Source: Mycolicibacterium sp.
Lineage (GTDB): Bacteria; Actinomycetota; Actinomycetes; Mycobacteriales; Mycobacteriaceae
DNA length: 64,000 bases
Direction of reading: 5' to 3'
NCBI RefSeq assembly: GCF_016462545.1
Contig: NZ_JAEMTA010000012.1
Span: forward strand, 52,181-116,180
A program made the position numbers and the translations under genes. This document shows, in pieces, positions 44,760 to 54,214 of the stretch (its first letter is position 1; every line of letters starts with the position of its first letter). The notes under the pieces are model-generated. The model was not told the origin of the DNA, ran no database searches, and saw nothing but the letters and a program-made list of their open reading frames with translations.

Positions 44760-45869
44760 ATGGCCCGGCTCCGCGACGACGACGCCTGCCCCGGCGCACT
44801 CCAGGTGCATCAGGCAGCGGATGGCGCGCTGGCGCGGGTCCGCCTGCCCGGCGGCATGATCGAGGCGCCTCAGCTGGAGGCTCTGGCGCTGGCTGCCGCC
44901 CGGTTCGGCTCCCACGCAATGGAACTCACGTCCCGCGGCAACGTCCAGGTGCGCGGCGTGACGGATCCGGGCGCCCTGGCCGACGCCATCGCGGCCGCGG
45001 GTCTGTTGCCGTCGCCCAGCCACGAGCGCGTGCGCAACGTCATCGCCTCGCCGCTGAGTGGCCGCCAGGGGGGTATTGCCGACGTTCGCGACCTCGTGCG
45101 CGCCGTCGATGCGGCGATCCGGGCCAGCGACCGACTCGCCGGCCTGCCCGGCCGATTCCTGTTCGCGGTGGATGATGGCCGCGGCGACGTGTCCGGACTC
45201 GGGGCCGATGTCGGCCTGCACTTCCTCGACGACGACACCGCCGCCGTGCTGATCGCCGGCGTCGACACCGGTGTTCGCACCGCCGACGGCGTCGCGACGC
45301 TGATCGACGTGGCGGAGCGGTTCACCGAGATCCGCGGCAACGCTTGGCGCACCACCGAACTCGTCGACGTCGCGCCGCTGCTGGGCGGGCTGTCGCCCAC
45401 GGCCGACGCGGGGGCGACGTGGCCTCCGGTCGTGCGACCCCCGGTCGGATGGATTGCGCAGGACGACGGCCTGGTGACGCTCGGAGCCGCCGTACCCCTC
45501 GGCGTCCTGAGGACCAGGGTCGCCGAGTACCTCGCGGCGGTCGGATCCCCGGTGGTGATCACGCCGTGGCGCTCGGTCCTGATCTGCGATCTCGACGAGG
45601 GCATCGCCGATGCGGCGGTACGGGTGCTCGCCCCCTTGGGGCTGGTGTTCGACGACTCCTCGCCGTGGCTCGACGTGAGCGCCTGCACCGGCAGCCCGGG
45701 CTGTGCGCACTCGCTGGCCGACGTCCGCGAGGACGCCGCGCTGGCGGTGCATGACGGGGCCCCGGGGGTGCACCGGCACTTCGTGGGATGCGAGCGCGCC
45801 TGCGGTAGTCCCCCGATCGGTGAGGTGCTGGTTGCGACCGCAAGCGGTTACGAACCACGCCACCCGTAG
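44760..45869 (+). CDS. cobG: Precorrin-3B synthase
   Basis: A 369-residue enzyme of the sulfite/nitrite reductase fold that uses oxygen to convert precorrin-3A to precorrin-3B, marking the aerobic route. The two ferredoxin-like halves are visible (ALQVHQAADGALARVRLPGG; ELTSRGNVQVRGV). The 4Fe-4S ligands are in SACTGSPGCAHS and GCERACGSPP (C-x5-C and C-x3-C). It heads cobG-cobH-cobIJ. It is four bases from the TauD stop but has its own promoter-like hexamer. Confidence 0.94.
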   Translation: MARLRDDDACPGALQVHQAADGALARVRLPGGMIEAPQLEALALAAARFGSHAMELTSRGNVQVRGVTDPGALADAIAAAGLLPSPSHERVRNVIASPLSGRQGGIADVRDLVRAVDAAIRASDRLAGLPGRFLFAVDDGRGDVSGLGADVGLHFLDDDTAAVLIAGVDTGVRTADGVATLIDVAERFTEIRGNAWRTTELVDVAPLLGGLSPTADAGATWPPVVRPPVGWIAQDDGLVTLGAAVPLGVLRTRVAEYLAAVGSPVVITPWRSVLICDLDEGIADAAVRVLAPLGLVFDDSSPWLDVSACTGSPGCAHSLADVREDAALAVHDGAPGVHRHFVGCERACGSPPIGEVLVATASGYEPRHP

Positions 45870-45872
45870 GGT
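45867..45872 (+). promoter_or_regulatory. -10 hexamer TAGGGT, leaderless spacing (cobH)
   Basis: TAGGGT, whose first three bases are the cobG stop codon, ends six bases before GTG 45879. No ribosome site is visible in the nine-base gap. Confidence 0.5.
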
Positions 45873-45878
45873 GATCAG

Positions 45879-46505
45879 GTGCTCGACTACATCCGCGACG
45901 CTGCCGAAATCTATCGGCAGTCGTTCTCGATGATCCGCGAGGAAGCCGATCTGGCGCGCTTCCCCGACGACGTGTCGCGCGTCGTCGTCCGCCTGATCCA
46001 CACGTGCGGTCAGGTCGACGTCGCGGAGCACGTGGCCTTCACCCCCGGCGTCGCATCGTCGGCCCACCGTGCGCTGACGGCCGGGGCGCCGGTGCTCTGC
46101 GATTCGTCGATGGTGGCGGCGGGCATCACGCGCTCGCGGTTGCCCGCGGACAACGAGGTCGTCTCGCTGGTGGCCGATCCAAGAGCGGCCGATCTGGCGG
46201 CGCACCTGGGCAGCACGCGGTCCGCCGCCGGCGTCGACCTGTGGGCCGAGCGGCTCGGTGGCGCGGTCGTCGCCATCGGTAACGCACCCACCGCCTTGTT
46301 TCGCCTGCTCGAACTCCTCGACGACGGCGCGCCCGTGCCCGCCGCCGTCCTTGGCGGCCCCGTTGGCTTCGTCGGCTCGGCGCAGTCCAAGGACGAGCTG
46401 ATCGAACGACCCCGCGGCATGGAGTACCTCGTCGTCACGGGGCGCCGGGGCGGTAGTGCGATGGCCGCCGCGGCCGTCAATGCGATTGCGAGCGAACGCG
46501 AATGA
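45879..46505 (+). CDS. cobH: Precorrin-8X methylmutase
   Basis: A 208-residue enzyme moving the C-11 methyl to C-12 to give hydrogenobyrinate. Family segments are [40 protein letters not shown] with the catalytic histidine, [20 protein letters not shown] and [23 protein letters not shown], [14 protein letters not shown] and [20 protein letters not shown]. Its stop overlaps the cobIJ start by four bases. Confidence 0.95.
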   Translation: MLDYIRDAAEIYRQSFSMIREEADLARFPDDVSRVVVRLIHTCGQVDVAEHVAFTPGVASSAHRALTAGAPVLCDSSMVAAGITRSRLPADNEVVSLVADPRAADLAAHLGSTRSAAGVDLWAERLGGAVVAIGNAPTALFRLLELLDDGAPVPAAVLGGPVGFVGSAQSKDELIERPRGMEYLVVTGRRGGSAMAAAAVNAIASERE

Positions 46506-47998
46506 GCACGACCGGCACGCTGTGGGGCGTCGGCCTCGGCCCCGGCGACCCCGAACTGGTCACGGTCAAGGCGGCCCGCGTGATCGGCGCGGCCCACGTC
46601 GTGGCCTACCACAGCGCCCGCCACGGACGCAGCATCGCCCGTGCCATCGCCGAGCCCTATCTGCGACCCGGCCAACTCGAGGAGCACCTGGTCTACCCGG
46701 TCACCACGGAGACCACCGACCATCCGGGTGGCTACGCCGGCGCGATGGAGGACTTCTATCAGCTGGCGGCCGACCGCATCGCCGTCCACCTCGCCGCGGG
46801 CCGGGACGTGGCGCTACTGGCCGAGGGCGATCCGCTGTTCTACAGCTCGTACATGCACATGCACAACCGGCTGACGCAGCGGTTCGACGCAGTCATCGTG
46901 CCGGGGGTGACATCGGTGAGCGCGGCGTCGGCCGCCGTCGGACGTCCACTGGTCCAGGGTGACGAGGTGTTGTCCATCCTGCCGGGCACGCTGCCGCCTG
47001 CCGAGCTCAAGCGTCGACTCGCCGATACCGACGCCGCCGTGATCATGAAGCTCGGTCGGTCGTATCCCGCTGTGCGGGAAGCTCTCTCGGCGGTCGGCCG
47101 GCTGGACGAGGCCTACTACGTCGAGCGGGCGAGCACCGATCGCCAGCGGGTATCCCCCGCCGCCGACGTCGACGATTCGACCGTCCCCTACTTCTCGCTG
47201 GCCATGCTGCCGGGGATGGCGGTGCACGACGAGCCCGCCTCCGGCCACGTCGGCAGCGTCGTCGTCGTCGGCCTCGGACCCGGTGACGTCGACTGGATGA
47301 CACCGCAGTCGCGCCGCGAGTTGGCGGCGGCCAGCGACCTGATCGGCTACGGACCGTACCTCGATCGCGTCCCGCGCCGCGAGGGTCAGCGGCATCATCC
47401 GAGCGACAACACCGACGAGGAGGCCCGGGCGCGGCTCGCGTGCACACTGGCCGAACAGGGGCGCGACGTGGCGGTGGTCTCGTCCGGCGATCCGGGTGTG
47501 TTCGCCATGGCGACGGCCGTACTGGAGGAGGCCAAGCAGTGGCCCGGCGTCGACGTCAGGGTGATTCCCGCCATGACCGCCGCACAGGCCGTGGCGAGTC
47601 GGGTGGGCGCGCCACTTGGACACGACTACGCCGTGATCTCGCTGTCCGACCGGCTCAAGCCGTGGGACGTGATCGTGGACCGACTCCGGGCCGCCGCCAT
47701 CGCGGATCTCGTGCTGGCCATCTACAACCCGGCCTCGAAGACCCGTACCTGGCAGGTCGCCGCGATGCGCGATCTCCTGCTGGAACACCGCGATCCCGGA
47801 ACGCCGGTGGTGATCGGGCGCGACGTCGCCGGCCCGCGCGAAGACGTGACCGTGGTGCGGTTGGCCGACCTCGATCCCGCGGACGTCGACATGCGTTGCC
47901 TTCTGATCGTCGGCTCGTCTCAGACACAGTGGCAGCAGGCCGAATCCGTCGGTGGCACCGTCGACCGCGTGTTCACCCCGCGGCGCTATCCGTCCTGA
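46502..47998 (+). CDS. cobIJ: Bifunctional precorrin-2 C20- / precorrin-3B C17-methyltransferase
   Basis: A 498-residue fusion of two tetrapyrrole methylases. Residues 1-245 are CobI ([60 protein letters not shown]). Residues 250-498 are CobJ ([60 protein letters not shown]). The same fusion is known as Rv2066 in M. tuberculosis. Both SAM-binding motifs look intact. It is the last gene of the rightward cob block. Confidence 0.95.
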   Translation: MSTTGTLWGVGLGPGDPELVTVKAARVIGAAHVVAYHSARHGRSIARAIAEPYLRPGQLEEHLVYPVTTETTDHPGGYAGAMEDFYQLAADRIAVHLAAGRDVALLAEGDPLFYSSYMHMHNRLTQRFDAVIVPGVTSVSAASAAVGRPLVQGDEVLSILPGTLPPAELKRRLADTDAAVIMKLGRSYPAVREALSAVGRLDEAYYVERASTDRQRVSPAADVDDSTVPYFSLAMLPGMAVHDEPASGHVGSVVVVGLGPGDVDWMTPQSRRELAAASDLIGYGPYLDRVPRREGQRHHPSDNTDEEARARLACTLAEQGRDVAVVSSGDPGVFAMATAVLEEAKQWPGVDVRVIPAMTAAQAVASRVGAPLGHDYAVISLSDRLKPWDVIVDRLRAAAIADLVLAIYNPASKTRTWQVAAMRDLLLEHRDPGTPVVIGRDVAGPREDVTVVRLADLDPADVDMRCLLIVGSSQTQWQQAESVGGTVDRVFTPRRYPS

Positions 47999-48023
47999 CG
48001 CCCGCCTGCTACCGTCTCGCGTC

Positions 48024-49103
48024 ATGACCAGGCCCTCCGCACCGGCCCCGTCCATTCCACGCAACCCCACGGACGTGACGCCGCAGTGGGTGGAGTCCGT
48101 GCTGAACGTCGGGGTCGACGCAGTGGACGTCACCCCCATCGGGACCGGCCAGACGGGTGCCACCTATCGCCTCGCGGTCACCTACCGTGACGACGCGGCC
48201 GACCTACCCGACACCTTCGCCATCAAGCTGTCGTCCCAGGACGACGAGGTCCGTGAGCGGGTGGCCCTGAGCTACCGTTCCGAGCACGCCTTCTACACGA
48301 AGGTCGCCGACGTCGTCGCGGTACCGATCCCCCGGCATTACCACTGCGAGATCTCCGACGACGGAGGCGAATTCGTGCTCCTGCTCGCCGACCTGGCGCC
48401 CGCGGTCCAGGGTGACCAGATCACTGGCTGCACGATCGTGGAGGCCGACCTCGCCGTGCGCGCCCTGGCGGGCCTGCACGGGCCCACGTGGTGCGACCCT
48501 CGGTGGCCGGAGTTCCCCGGCCTGGTCATGTCGATGACGACCGAGGAATCCATGAAGGGGCTCGGCGACATCGCCGTGATGGCCGCGCAGATGACGCTGG
48601 ACCGGCTCGGCGAACGGATGACCGCCGAGGACCGCGACACGGTGAACGAGGCGATGTCACTGGTCACGCCGTGGTTGCTGGCGGACCGCCACCGCTTCGC
48701 GCTGACGCACGGCGACTATCGCCTCGACAACATGCTCTTCGACCCCGAACGCACCCGGGTCACCATCGTCGACTGGCAGACGTTGGGGATCGGCCTGCCC
48801 GCGCGCGATCTGGCGTACTTCACCGGCACCAGCCTGCTGCCCGCCGCCCGCGCGGCGGCCGACGAGGACCTGGTCGCCACCTATTACGCCGAGCTGATGG
48901 GTTACGGCATCACCGATTACGACCGTGACACCTGCTGGCGGGACTACCGCGTCGGCATGCTGCAGGTACCCCTGCTGTCCGTGCTCGGGTGCGCGTTCTC
49001 GATCTCGACCGAGCGCGGTGACGACATGATGCTGGTCATGCTGGAACGCGGCTGCCGGGCCATTCGTGACCTCGGCAGCCTGGAGCTCATCCGAGGGCGC
49101 TGA
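48024..49103 (+). CDS. Phosphotransferase (APH/ChoK fold)
   Basis: A 359-residue kinase-fold protein from ATG 48024 (the frame reaches 47952 inside cobIJ); TACCGT lies eight bases upstream. The catalytic loop is [14 protein letters not shown] and the metal site TIVDWQTLGIGLPARDLAYF. GTGQTGATYRLAVTY near residue 40 and TFAIKLSS with the ATP lysine precede it. It aligns along its length with the kinase half of the 19615-21609 fusion ([16 protein letters not shown], ERGDxMxxxMxER). The substrate is unknown; resistance to an aminoglycoside is not implied. Its end overlaps cobK by 17 bases. Confidence 0.82.
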   Translation: MTRPSAPAPSIPRNPTDVTPQWVESVLNVGVDAVDVTPIGTGQTGATYRLAVTYRDDAADLPDTFAIKLSSQDDEVRERVALSYRSEHAFYTKVADVVAVPIPRHYHCEISDDGGEFVLLLADLAPAVQGDQITGCTIVEADLAVRALAGLHGPTWCDPRWPEFPGLVMSMTTEESMKGLGDIAVMAAQMTLDRLGERMTAEDRDTVNEAMSLVTPWLLADRHRFALTHGDYRLDNMLFDPERTRVTIVDWQTLGIGLPARDLAYFTGTSLLPAARAAADEDLVATYYAELMGYGITDYDRDTCWRDYRVGMLQVPLLSVLGCAFSISTERGDDMMLVMLERGCRAIRDLGSLELIRGR

Positions 49104-49812
49104 CCCACTGCGCCGCGTCCGCGACGGTGGACACCGCGTGCACGCCGGTGGGCAGGGCAGGGCGGTCCACCATCACCACGGGGATTCCGAGGTCATCGGC
49201 GGCCAGCACCTTCGCCCTGGTCATGTCGCCGCCGCTGTTCTTCGTCACCAAGGCCTGAATGCCATAGTCGGACAACAGCTTCCGCTCTTCTTCGTAGTGG
49301 TACGGGCCTCGCGACAGCAGCAGTTCCCGTCGCGGGGGCAACTCGTCGTCGTCCGGGGGCGTGACGGCGCGGATCAGGAACCAGGCGTCGACACCCGCGA
49401 ACGCCGCACTACCGGAACGTCCGGTGGTCAGGAAGACCCGCTCGTATCCCCTGCGCGCCACGACGTCGGCGGCATGGACGTCGGAGTCGACCACCAACGC
49501 GTCACCGACGGGCCACGCGGGGCGGGCCAGGACGACGTGCGGTAGACCCGCCTGTCCGCAGGCTGTCGCCGCGTTGGCGGTGATGCGCGCGGCGAACGGG
49601 TGGGTGGCGTCGACGACGGCGTCGACGTGCGCGTCGGCCAGCCAGCGGACCAACCCGTCGACACCTCCGAAGCCGCCGATGCGAACCTCCCCCACCGGCA
49701 GCGCAGGATCGGGGACCCGACCGGCGAGTGAGCTGATGACGGTGGTGTGCGGATGCAACTCGCCCGCCAGTGCGCGCGCCTCCGCCGTTCCGCCGAGCAG
49801 AAGCACCCGCAC
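49087..49812 (-). CDS. cobK: Precorrin-6A reductase
   Basis: A 241-residue NADPH-dependent reductase producing dihydro-precorrin-6. The N-terminal VRVLLLGGTAEARALAGEL is the dinucleotide-binding motif; GRVPDPALPVGEVRIGGFGG, VVDATHPFAARITANAATAC and LVTKNSGGDMTRAKVLAADD are CobK hallmarks. GTG 49812 overlaps the cobM stop by one base. It ends the leftward cobL-cobM-cobK block. Confidence 0.94.
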   Translation of the reverse strand: MRVLLLGGTAEARALAGELHPHTTVISSLAGRVPDPALPVGEVRIGGFGGVDGLVRWLADAHVDAVVDATHPFAARITANAATACGQAGLPHVVLARPAWPVGDALVVDSDVHAADVVARRGYERVFLTTGRSGSAAFAGVDAWFLIRAVTPPDDDELPPRRELLLSRGPYHYEEERKLLSDYGIQALVTKNSGGDMTRAKVLAADDLGIPVVMVDRPALPTGVHAVSTVADAAQWVSALG

Positions 49813-50567
49813 TAGTGCCTGCTCCCCCGGCGCCGCCCCGCCGAGTACAGGTAGCTGTCGGAGAAGCCGTCCGCGGCCAGCACGTCACCCACCACGATCA
49901 CGGCGGTGCGCGTGATACCCGCGGCGTGCACCCGTTCGGCCAGCTCGCCGAGTCGGCACCGCACCACCGTCTCCTGCGGCCACGAGGCGTAAGCCACTAC
50001 CGCACAGGGTGTTTCGGAGTCGTAGCCACCTGCCAGGAGATCGGGGACGATCACGTCGACCTGGGCGGCGGCCAGGTGCAGGACCAGGGTCGCGCCGGGC
50101 GCCGACAGCGTCCGTAGATCTTCCCCCTCCGGCATCGCCGTCGACAGCGTCGCCACCCGCGTCAGGGTGACGGTCTGCGAGACGCCGGGCACCGTCAGTT
50201 CACGGCCCAGCGCAGCGGCCGCCGCGGCGAATGCGGGCACCCCGGGGACCACTTCGTAGTCGACCCCGGCTGCGTCGAGGCGATGGCACTGCTCGGCCAG
50301 CGCGCTGTATATCGACGGGTCACCCGAATGAAGGCGGGCGACGTCGAGTCCCGCGGCGTGCGCGTCGGTCAGTTCGGCGATGATCTGCTCGAGCGTCAGC
50401 GGCCCGGTGTCCACGACGCGAGCGTCCGGCGGGCACAGCGACAGCAGGTCGTCGGGCATGATCGACCCCGCGTACAGGCACACGGGACACCGTCGGAGGA
50501 GACGCTCGCCGCGCACCGTGATCAGGTCGGCGGCCCCCGGTCCGGCGCCGATGAAGTAGACGGTCAT
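49812..50567 (-). CDS. cobM: Precorrin-4 C11-methyltransferase
   Basis: A 251-residue SAM-dependent tetrapyrrole methylase. The motifs are VYFIGAGPGAADLITVRGER, CPVCLYAGSIMPDDLLSLCP, DVARLHSGDPSIYSALAEQC and YEVVPGVPAFAAAAAALGRE. ATG 50567 is chosen, which overlaps the cobL stop by four bases; the frame extends to 50612 within cobL. It acts just before the ring-contraction and reduction steps of CobK and CobL. Confidence 0.94.
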   Translation of the reverse strand: MTVYFIGAGPGAADLITVRGERLLRRCPVCLYAGSIMPDDLLSLCPPDARVVDTGPLTLEQIIAELTDAHAAGLDVARLHSGDPSIYSALAEQCHRLDAAGVDYEVVPGVPAFAAAAAALGRELTVPGVSQTVTLTRVATLSTAMPEGEDLRTLSAPGATLVLHLAAAQVDVIVPDLLAGGYDSETPCAVVAYASWPQETVVRCRLGELAERVHAAGITRTAVIVVGDVLAADGFSDSYLYSAGRRRGSRH

Positions 50568-51742
50568 CGCTTGGTCACCACCCACTGGGTGACGGGCATT
50601 GCGGGACGCCATCCGGTGAATCCGCCGACGGGTTCACCGCTGTAGTGCTGAAAGCGTCGCAACGTCCCTCCGATCCGCGAATACCATTGACTGACAAGAC
50701 CTTCGGATTCCACGGTGACCACGTTGGCAATTAGCCGGCCGCCCACCGGCAGATGATCCAGACAGGCGTCGAGCAGCCCGGGATGCGTCAGTCCGCCACC
50801 GACGAAGACGGCCGTGGGTTGCGGTGCGCCGGCGAAGGAATCCGGCGCTGCGCCGCGAACCTCCACGGCGGCGCCGAACGCCGCGGCATTCGCGTCGATG
50901 CGCGCGCGTCGCGTGCCATCGCGTTCGAACGCCACTGCTGCACAACCGGATCCGCTGCGGCACCACTCGACGGCGATGCTGCCGGAACCCGCCCCCACGT
51001 CCCACAGCAGTTCACCCGGCCGCGGCGCCAACGCGGACAGGGTCACGGCCCTGATCGACTGCTTGGTGATCTGGCCGTCGTGGGCGAAGTCGTCGTCGGG
51101 AAGCACCTGCGCGACGCGATCGTCGGGCAGGTAGCGCACCGCCATCACGTTGAGGTCATCGACGTCCTGTGGCGGGCGGCCCGCCCACTCCCGCGCCGTC
51201 GCGGACCGCCGCCGCTCCCCGGGACCACCGAGCTGCTCGAGCACGGTCAACTCCGAGTCTCCGCGACCGGTCTCGGCGAGTAGTCGGGCCAGCGTGGCGG
51301 GACTGGTGCCATCGCGTGACAGCACCACCGCCTGCCCACCGCGACGGACGGCGGTGTGCGGTGCCGCGGTGACGAGGCTGATGATCTCGGTGTCCTGCAC
51401 CGCCCAGCCGACCCTGGCGCAGGCCAGCGTCACCGACGACACATGGGGTAGCACCGACACCGCATCCGGCCCGTACAACCGGATCAGGGTGGTGCCGATG
51501 CCGTGCAGCAGGGGGTCACCGCTGGCGACGACGTGAACGTCGCCGTCGGCACCGTCGAGCAGCGTGCGGAGCGCGGGCAGCAAGGGCGACGGCCATTCCC
51601 GGCGGCGCGCCGGGACGGAATCGTCGAGCAGGGCGAGCTGGCGAGCGGACCCGTAAATCGTGGTGGCCCTGCTCAATTCGAGCCGCGACGCGGTGGGCAG
51701 CCCCGCCATTCCGTCGGCACCGATGCCCACGACGACGATCAT
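50564..51742 (-). CDS. cobL: Precorrin-6Y C5,15-methyltransferase (decarboxylating)
   Basis: A 392-residue two-domain enzyme. The N-terminal CbiE-like methylase ([52 protein letters not shown]) is fused to a C-terminal CbiT-like Rossmann methylase (LLWDVGAGSGSIAVEWCRSG; AVFVGGGLTHPGLLDACLDH). It methylates C5 and C15 and decarboxylates the C12 side chain. ATG 51742 overlaps the SDR stop by four bases. Confidence 0.94.
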   Translation of the reverse strand: MIVVVGIGADGMAGLPTASRLELSRATTIYGSARQLALLDDSVPARRREWPSPLLPALRTLLDGADGDVHVVASGDPLLHGIGTTLIRLYGPDAVSVLPHVSSVTLACARVGWAVQDTEIISLVTAAPHTAVRRGGQAVVLSRDGTSPATLARLLAETGRGDSELTVLEQLGGPGERRRSATAREWAGRPPQDVDDLNVMAVRYLPDDRVAQVLPDDDFAHDGQITKQSIRAVTLSALAPRPGELLWDVGAGSGSIAVEWCRSGSGCAAVAFERDGTRRARIDANAAAFGAAVEVRGAAPDSFAGAPQPTAVFVGGGLTHPGLLDACLDHLPVGGRLIANVVTVESEGLVSQWYSRIGGTLRRFQHYSGEPVGGFTGWRPAMPVTQWVVTKR

Positions 51743-52491
51743 CGGGGAAGCCGCCGCCACACCGAGCGCGGCAACAGCCGCAGACCGAACACCAGCACCC
51801 CGAGCGCGCGGGGCACCCAGATCTCGTCGCGACCCCTGCCCAGCGCCCTCACCACGGCATCGGCCACCTGCTGCGGTGTACTCGATAGCGGTGCGGGTGA
51901 CATGCCCTCGGTCATGCGGCCGATCACGAAACCGGGCCGGACGAGCAGCAGGCGTACGCCGCTGCCGTGCAGAGCATCGGCCAGCCCGCGGCTGAACGCG
52001 TCCAATCCCGACTTGGCCGAGCCGTACACGTAGTTCGCCCGGCGCGGCCTCGCCCCGGCCACCGAGGAGAACACCACGATCGTCCCGCGGCCGACCCGGC
52101 GCATCGTGGCCGCCACCACCGTCAACAGGCTGACCTGGGCGGTGTAGTCGGTGTGCACGATGGCGGCGGCATGGGCGGCGTCCGTCTCGGCCCGCGCCTG
52201 ATCGCCCAGAATCCCGAAGGCAACCACGGCCGTCCCGATGGGGCCGTACTCGTCGACGATCGACTCGACGAGCGCCGCGTGCGAGTCGAGTGCGTCGGCA
52301 TCGAACTCGCGGACTCCCACGGTCGCGGCCCCGGCCGCCGTCACCCTCGCGATCTCGTCGGTCAGCCGATCGGCACCGCGCGCGGCCAGCACGACGGTGG
52401 CGCCGCCGGCCAGACGCGTCGCGACGTCGAGCCCGATCTCACTGCGGCCGCCGAATATCACCACCACGTTCGCGCCCGCCGTGTCCTCCAT
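51739..52491 (-). CDS. Short-chain dehydrogenase/reductase (DprE2-like)
   Basis: About 250 residues from ATG 52491 ([20 protein letters not shown]); an alternative ATG at 52524 adds 11 residues. The cofactor loop is GGRSEIG, a variant of TGxxxGIG seen in DprE2-type reductases. The catalytic Ser is in [12 protein letters not shown] and Tyr-Lys in [13 protein letters not shown]. It matches M. tuberculosis Rv2073c in position. The C-terminus is basic and hydrophobic. It is upstream of and overlaps cobL, but no corrin role is known; a sugar-lipid substrate is a family-level guess. CATAAT lies seven bases before ATG 52491. Confidence 0.86.
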   Translation of the reverse strand: MEDTAGANVVVIFGGRSEIGLDVATRLAGGATVVLAARGADRLTDEIARVTAAGAATVGVREFDADALDSHAALVESIVDEYGPIGTAVVAFGILGDQARAETDAAHAAAIVHTDYTAQVSLLTVVAATMRRVGRGTIVVFSSVAGARPRRANYVYGSAKSGLDAFSRGLADALHGSGVRLLLVRPGFVIGRMTEGMSPAPLSSTPQQVADAVVRALGRGRDEIWVPRALGVLVFGLRLLPRSVWRRLPR

Positions 52492-52562
52492 GGTTGCGAT
52501 TATGTCCTGCGCTAGGTTGGGCATCGGTCGGCAGGAGCGAAGCGACCGGGGAGGAGGCACCG

Positions 52563-52979
52563 ATGGCGAAGGCAACGACGCGGCTGACCAACGATGCGCT
52601 GGCGTTCCTCACCGAACGACATCTCGCCATGCTGACCACCCTCCGGTCCGACAATTCCCCGCACGTCGTCGCGGTGGGATTCACCTTCGACCCCAAGACG
52701 CACATCGCGCGGGTCATCACGACGGGTGGGTCCCAGAAGGCGGTGAACGCCGACCAGCGCGGGGTCGCGGTGCTCAGCCAGGTCGACGGCGCCCGGTGGC
52801 TCTCCCTGGAGGGCAGCTCGACGGTGAACGCCGACGCCGATGCCGTCCGCGACGCCGAACTTCGCTACGCCCAGCGCTACCGGACTCCGCGGGTGAACCC
52901 GCGTCGCGTCGTCATCGAGGTACGGATCGAACGAGTCCTCGGTTCGTCGGAGCTCTTGGATCGCGGCCCCGACGCCTGA
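52563..52979 (+). CDS. F420-dependent PPOX-fold reductase (Rv2074-like)
   Basis: A 138-residue split-barrel protein with a strong ribosome site (GGAGGAGG before ATG 52563). Family segments are [40 protein letters not shown] and [20 protein letters not shown]. The M. tuberculosis counterpart at this locus, Rv2074, has been reported as an F420H2-dependent biliverdin reductase, so reduction of a tetrapyrrole-derived pigment is a reasonable expectation. It is divergent from the SDR gene. Confidence 0.87.
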   Translation: MAKATTRLTNDALAFLTERHLAMLTTLRSDNSPHVVAVGFTFDPKTHIARVITTGGSQKAVNADQRGVAVLSQVDGARWLSLEGSSTVNADADAVRDAELRYAQRYRTPRVNPRRVVIEVRIERVLGSSELLDRGPDA

Positions 52980-52995
52980 TCGCCGGGCGTCGACG

Positions 52996-54120
52996 TCAGG
53001 CGGGGACCACGAGTAGGTCGTGCGGCCGGTCGTTCACCGACATCGCTCCGTCCGCGGTCACGATCACGATGTCCTCGATGCGGGCGCCCCACTCGCCGGC
53101 GAAGTAGATGCCCGGCTCGACGCTGAACGCCATCCCCTCCTCGAGCGGCAGATCGTTGCCGGCCACGATGTAGGGCTCCTCGTGCACCGACAGGCCGATG
53201 CCGTGTCCGGTGCGGTGGACGAAGGCCTCTGCCAAACCCTCGGCGGCTAGCACCTCGCGTGCTGCGGCGTCGACCTGTTCGGCCGTGACACCTGGCCGCA
53301 CCGCCGCCACCGCCGCCTGCTGCGCGCGCTGCAGCACGGCGTACCGCCGTGCGACGTCGGCGTCCGGCTCGCCGATGCTGTAGGTGCGCGTCGAGTCCGA
53401 GTTGTAGCCGGGCTCGTAGGGCCCGCCGATGTCGACGACGACGACGTCCCCCGCTCGTAGCGTGCGGTCCGAGCATTCGTGATGCGGATCGGCACCGTTG
53501 GGCCCGGACCCGACGATGATGAACGCCACCTCCGAATGCCCTTCGGTGACAATGGCTTCGGCGATGTCGGCCGCCACGTCGGCCTCGGTGCGGCCGGGCA
53601 CCAGGAACTCCGGCACCCTGGCATGGACCCGGTCGATCGCGGCGCCCGCCTTGCGCAGCGCGTCGATCTCCGCAGGGTCCTTGATCATCCGCAGTCGACG
53701 CAGCACGTCGGTCGCCAGCACGGGCACCACGCCGAACACGTCCGCCAGTGGCAGCAGATGCAGGGCGGGCATGGAATCGGTGACGGCGGTGGCGATCGTT
53801 CCACCCCCCAGCGATTCGGCGACCAGGCGGTACGGGTCGTCGCCATCGACCCAGTCCCGCACTGCCAGGCCCAGTTCCAGCACGGCGGAGTCCTTCAGCG
53901 ACGCCAACTCCATCCGCGGCACCACCACGGTGGGTTCACCGGTCGCGGGCAGCACCAGCGCCGTCAGCCGTTCGAAAGTCTGCGCGCGCGATCCCACCAG
54001 GTAACGCAGGTCGTAGCCGGGTGTGATGACCAGTCCCGCGAGGCCGGCGTCTACCGCCGCGGCCGTGGCCGCCCGCAGCCGTCCCGCGTACACGTCGGTG
54101 CTGAATCTGCCGCTGTCCAT
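52996..54120 (-). CDS. pepE: Xaa-Pro-type dipeptidase (M24 family)
   Basis: A 374-residue metallopeptidase. The creatinase-like N-domain covers residues 1-130. The catalytic pita-bread domain has the metal ligands in VVVDIGGPYEPGYNSDSTRT (two Asp), TGHGIGLSVHEEPYIV (His), FSVEPGIYFAGEWGARIED (Glu) and the final Glu. It probably cleaves Xaa-Pro dipeptides in the cytoplasm. It corresponds to Rv2089c. ATG 54120 is chosen for the TAACCT hexamer seven bases upstream; the frame runs on to 54240. Confidence 0.92.
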   Translation of the reverse strand: MDSGRFSTDVYAGRLRAATAAAVDAGLAGLVITPGYDLRYLVGSRAQTFERLTALVLPATGEPTVVVPRMELASLKDSAVLELGLAVRDWVDGDDPYRLVAESLGGGTIATAVTDSMPALHLLPLADVFGVVPVLATDVLRRLRMIKDPAEIDALRKAGAAIDRVHARVPEFLVPGRTEADVAADIAEAIVTEGHSEVAFIIVGSGPNGADPHHECSDRTLRAGDVVVVDIGGPYEPGYNSDSTRTYSIGEPDADVARRYAVLQRAQQAAVAAVRPGVTAEQVDAAAREVLAAEGLAEAFVHRTGHGIGLSVHEEPYIVAGNDLPLEEGMAFSVEPGIYFAGEWGARIEDIVIVTADGAMSVNDRPHDLLVVPA

Positions 54121-54127
54121 GGAGTCG

Positions 54128-54133
54128 AGGTTA
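54128..54133 (-). promoter_or_regulatory. -10 hexamer TAACCT, leaderless spacing (pepE)
   Basis: On the minus strand TAACCT ends seven bases before ATG 54120. It faces the hotdog-gene promoter in a 94-base divergent spacer. Confidence 0.55.
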
Positions 54134-54201
54134 ATCGGCGCGCCGGTAGGTGGCGACCTCGATCGGGTGGCCGTCGGCGTCGCGACGGCAGTACCGCACG
54201 C

Positions 54202-54207
54202 TACTGT
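54202..54207 (+). promoter_or_regulatory. -10 hexamer TACTGT, leaderless spacing (hotdog gene)
   Basis: TACTGT ends seven bases before ATG 54215, which supports this start over the longer frame from 54023 that runs antisense through pepE. Confidence 0.55.
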
Positions 54208-54214
54208 CAGTCGG

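Noticed and set aside
48024..49103. Calling the phosphotransferase an aminoglycoside resistance gene
   Set aside because: The fold is shared by choline, homoserine and many other kinases, and there is no mobile context.
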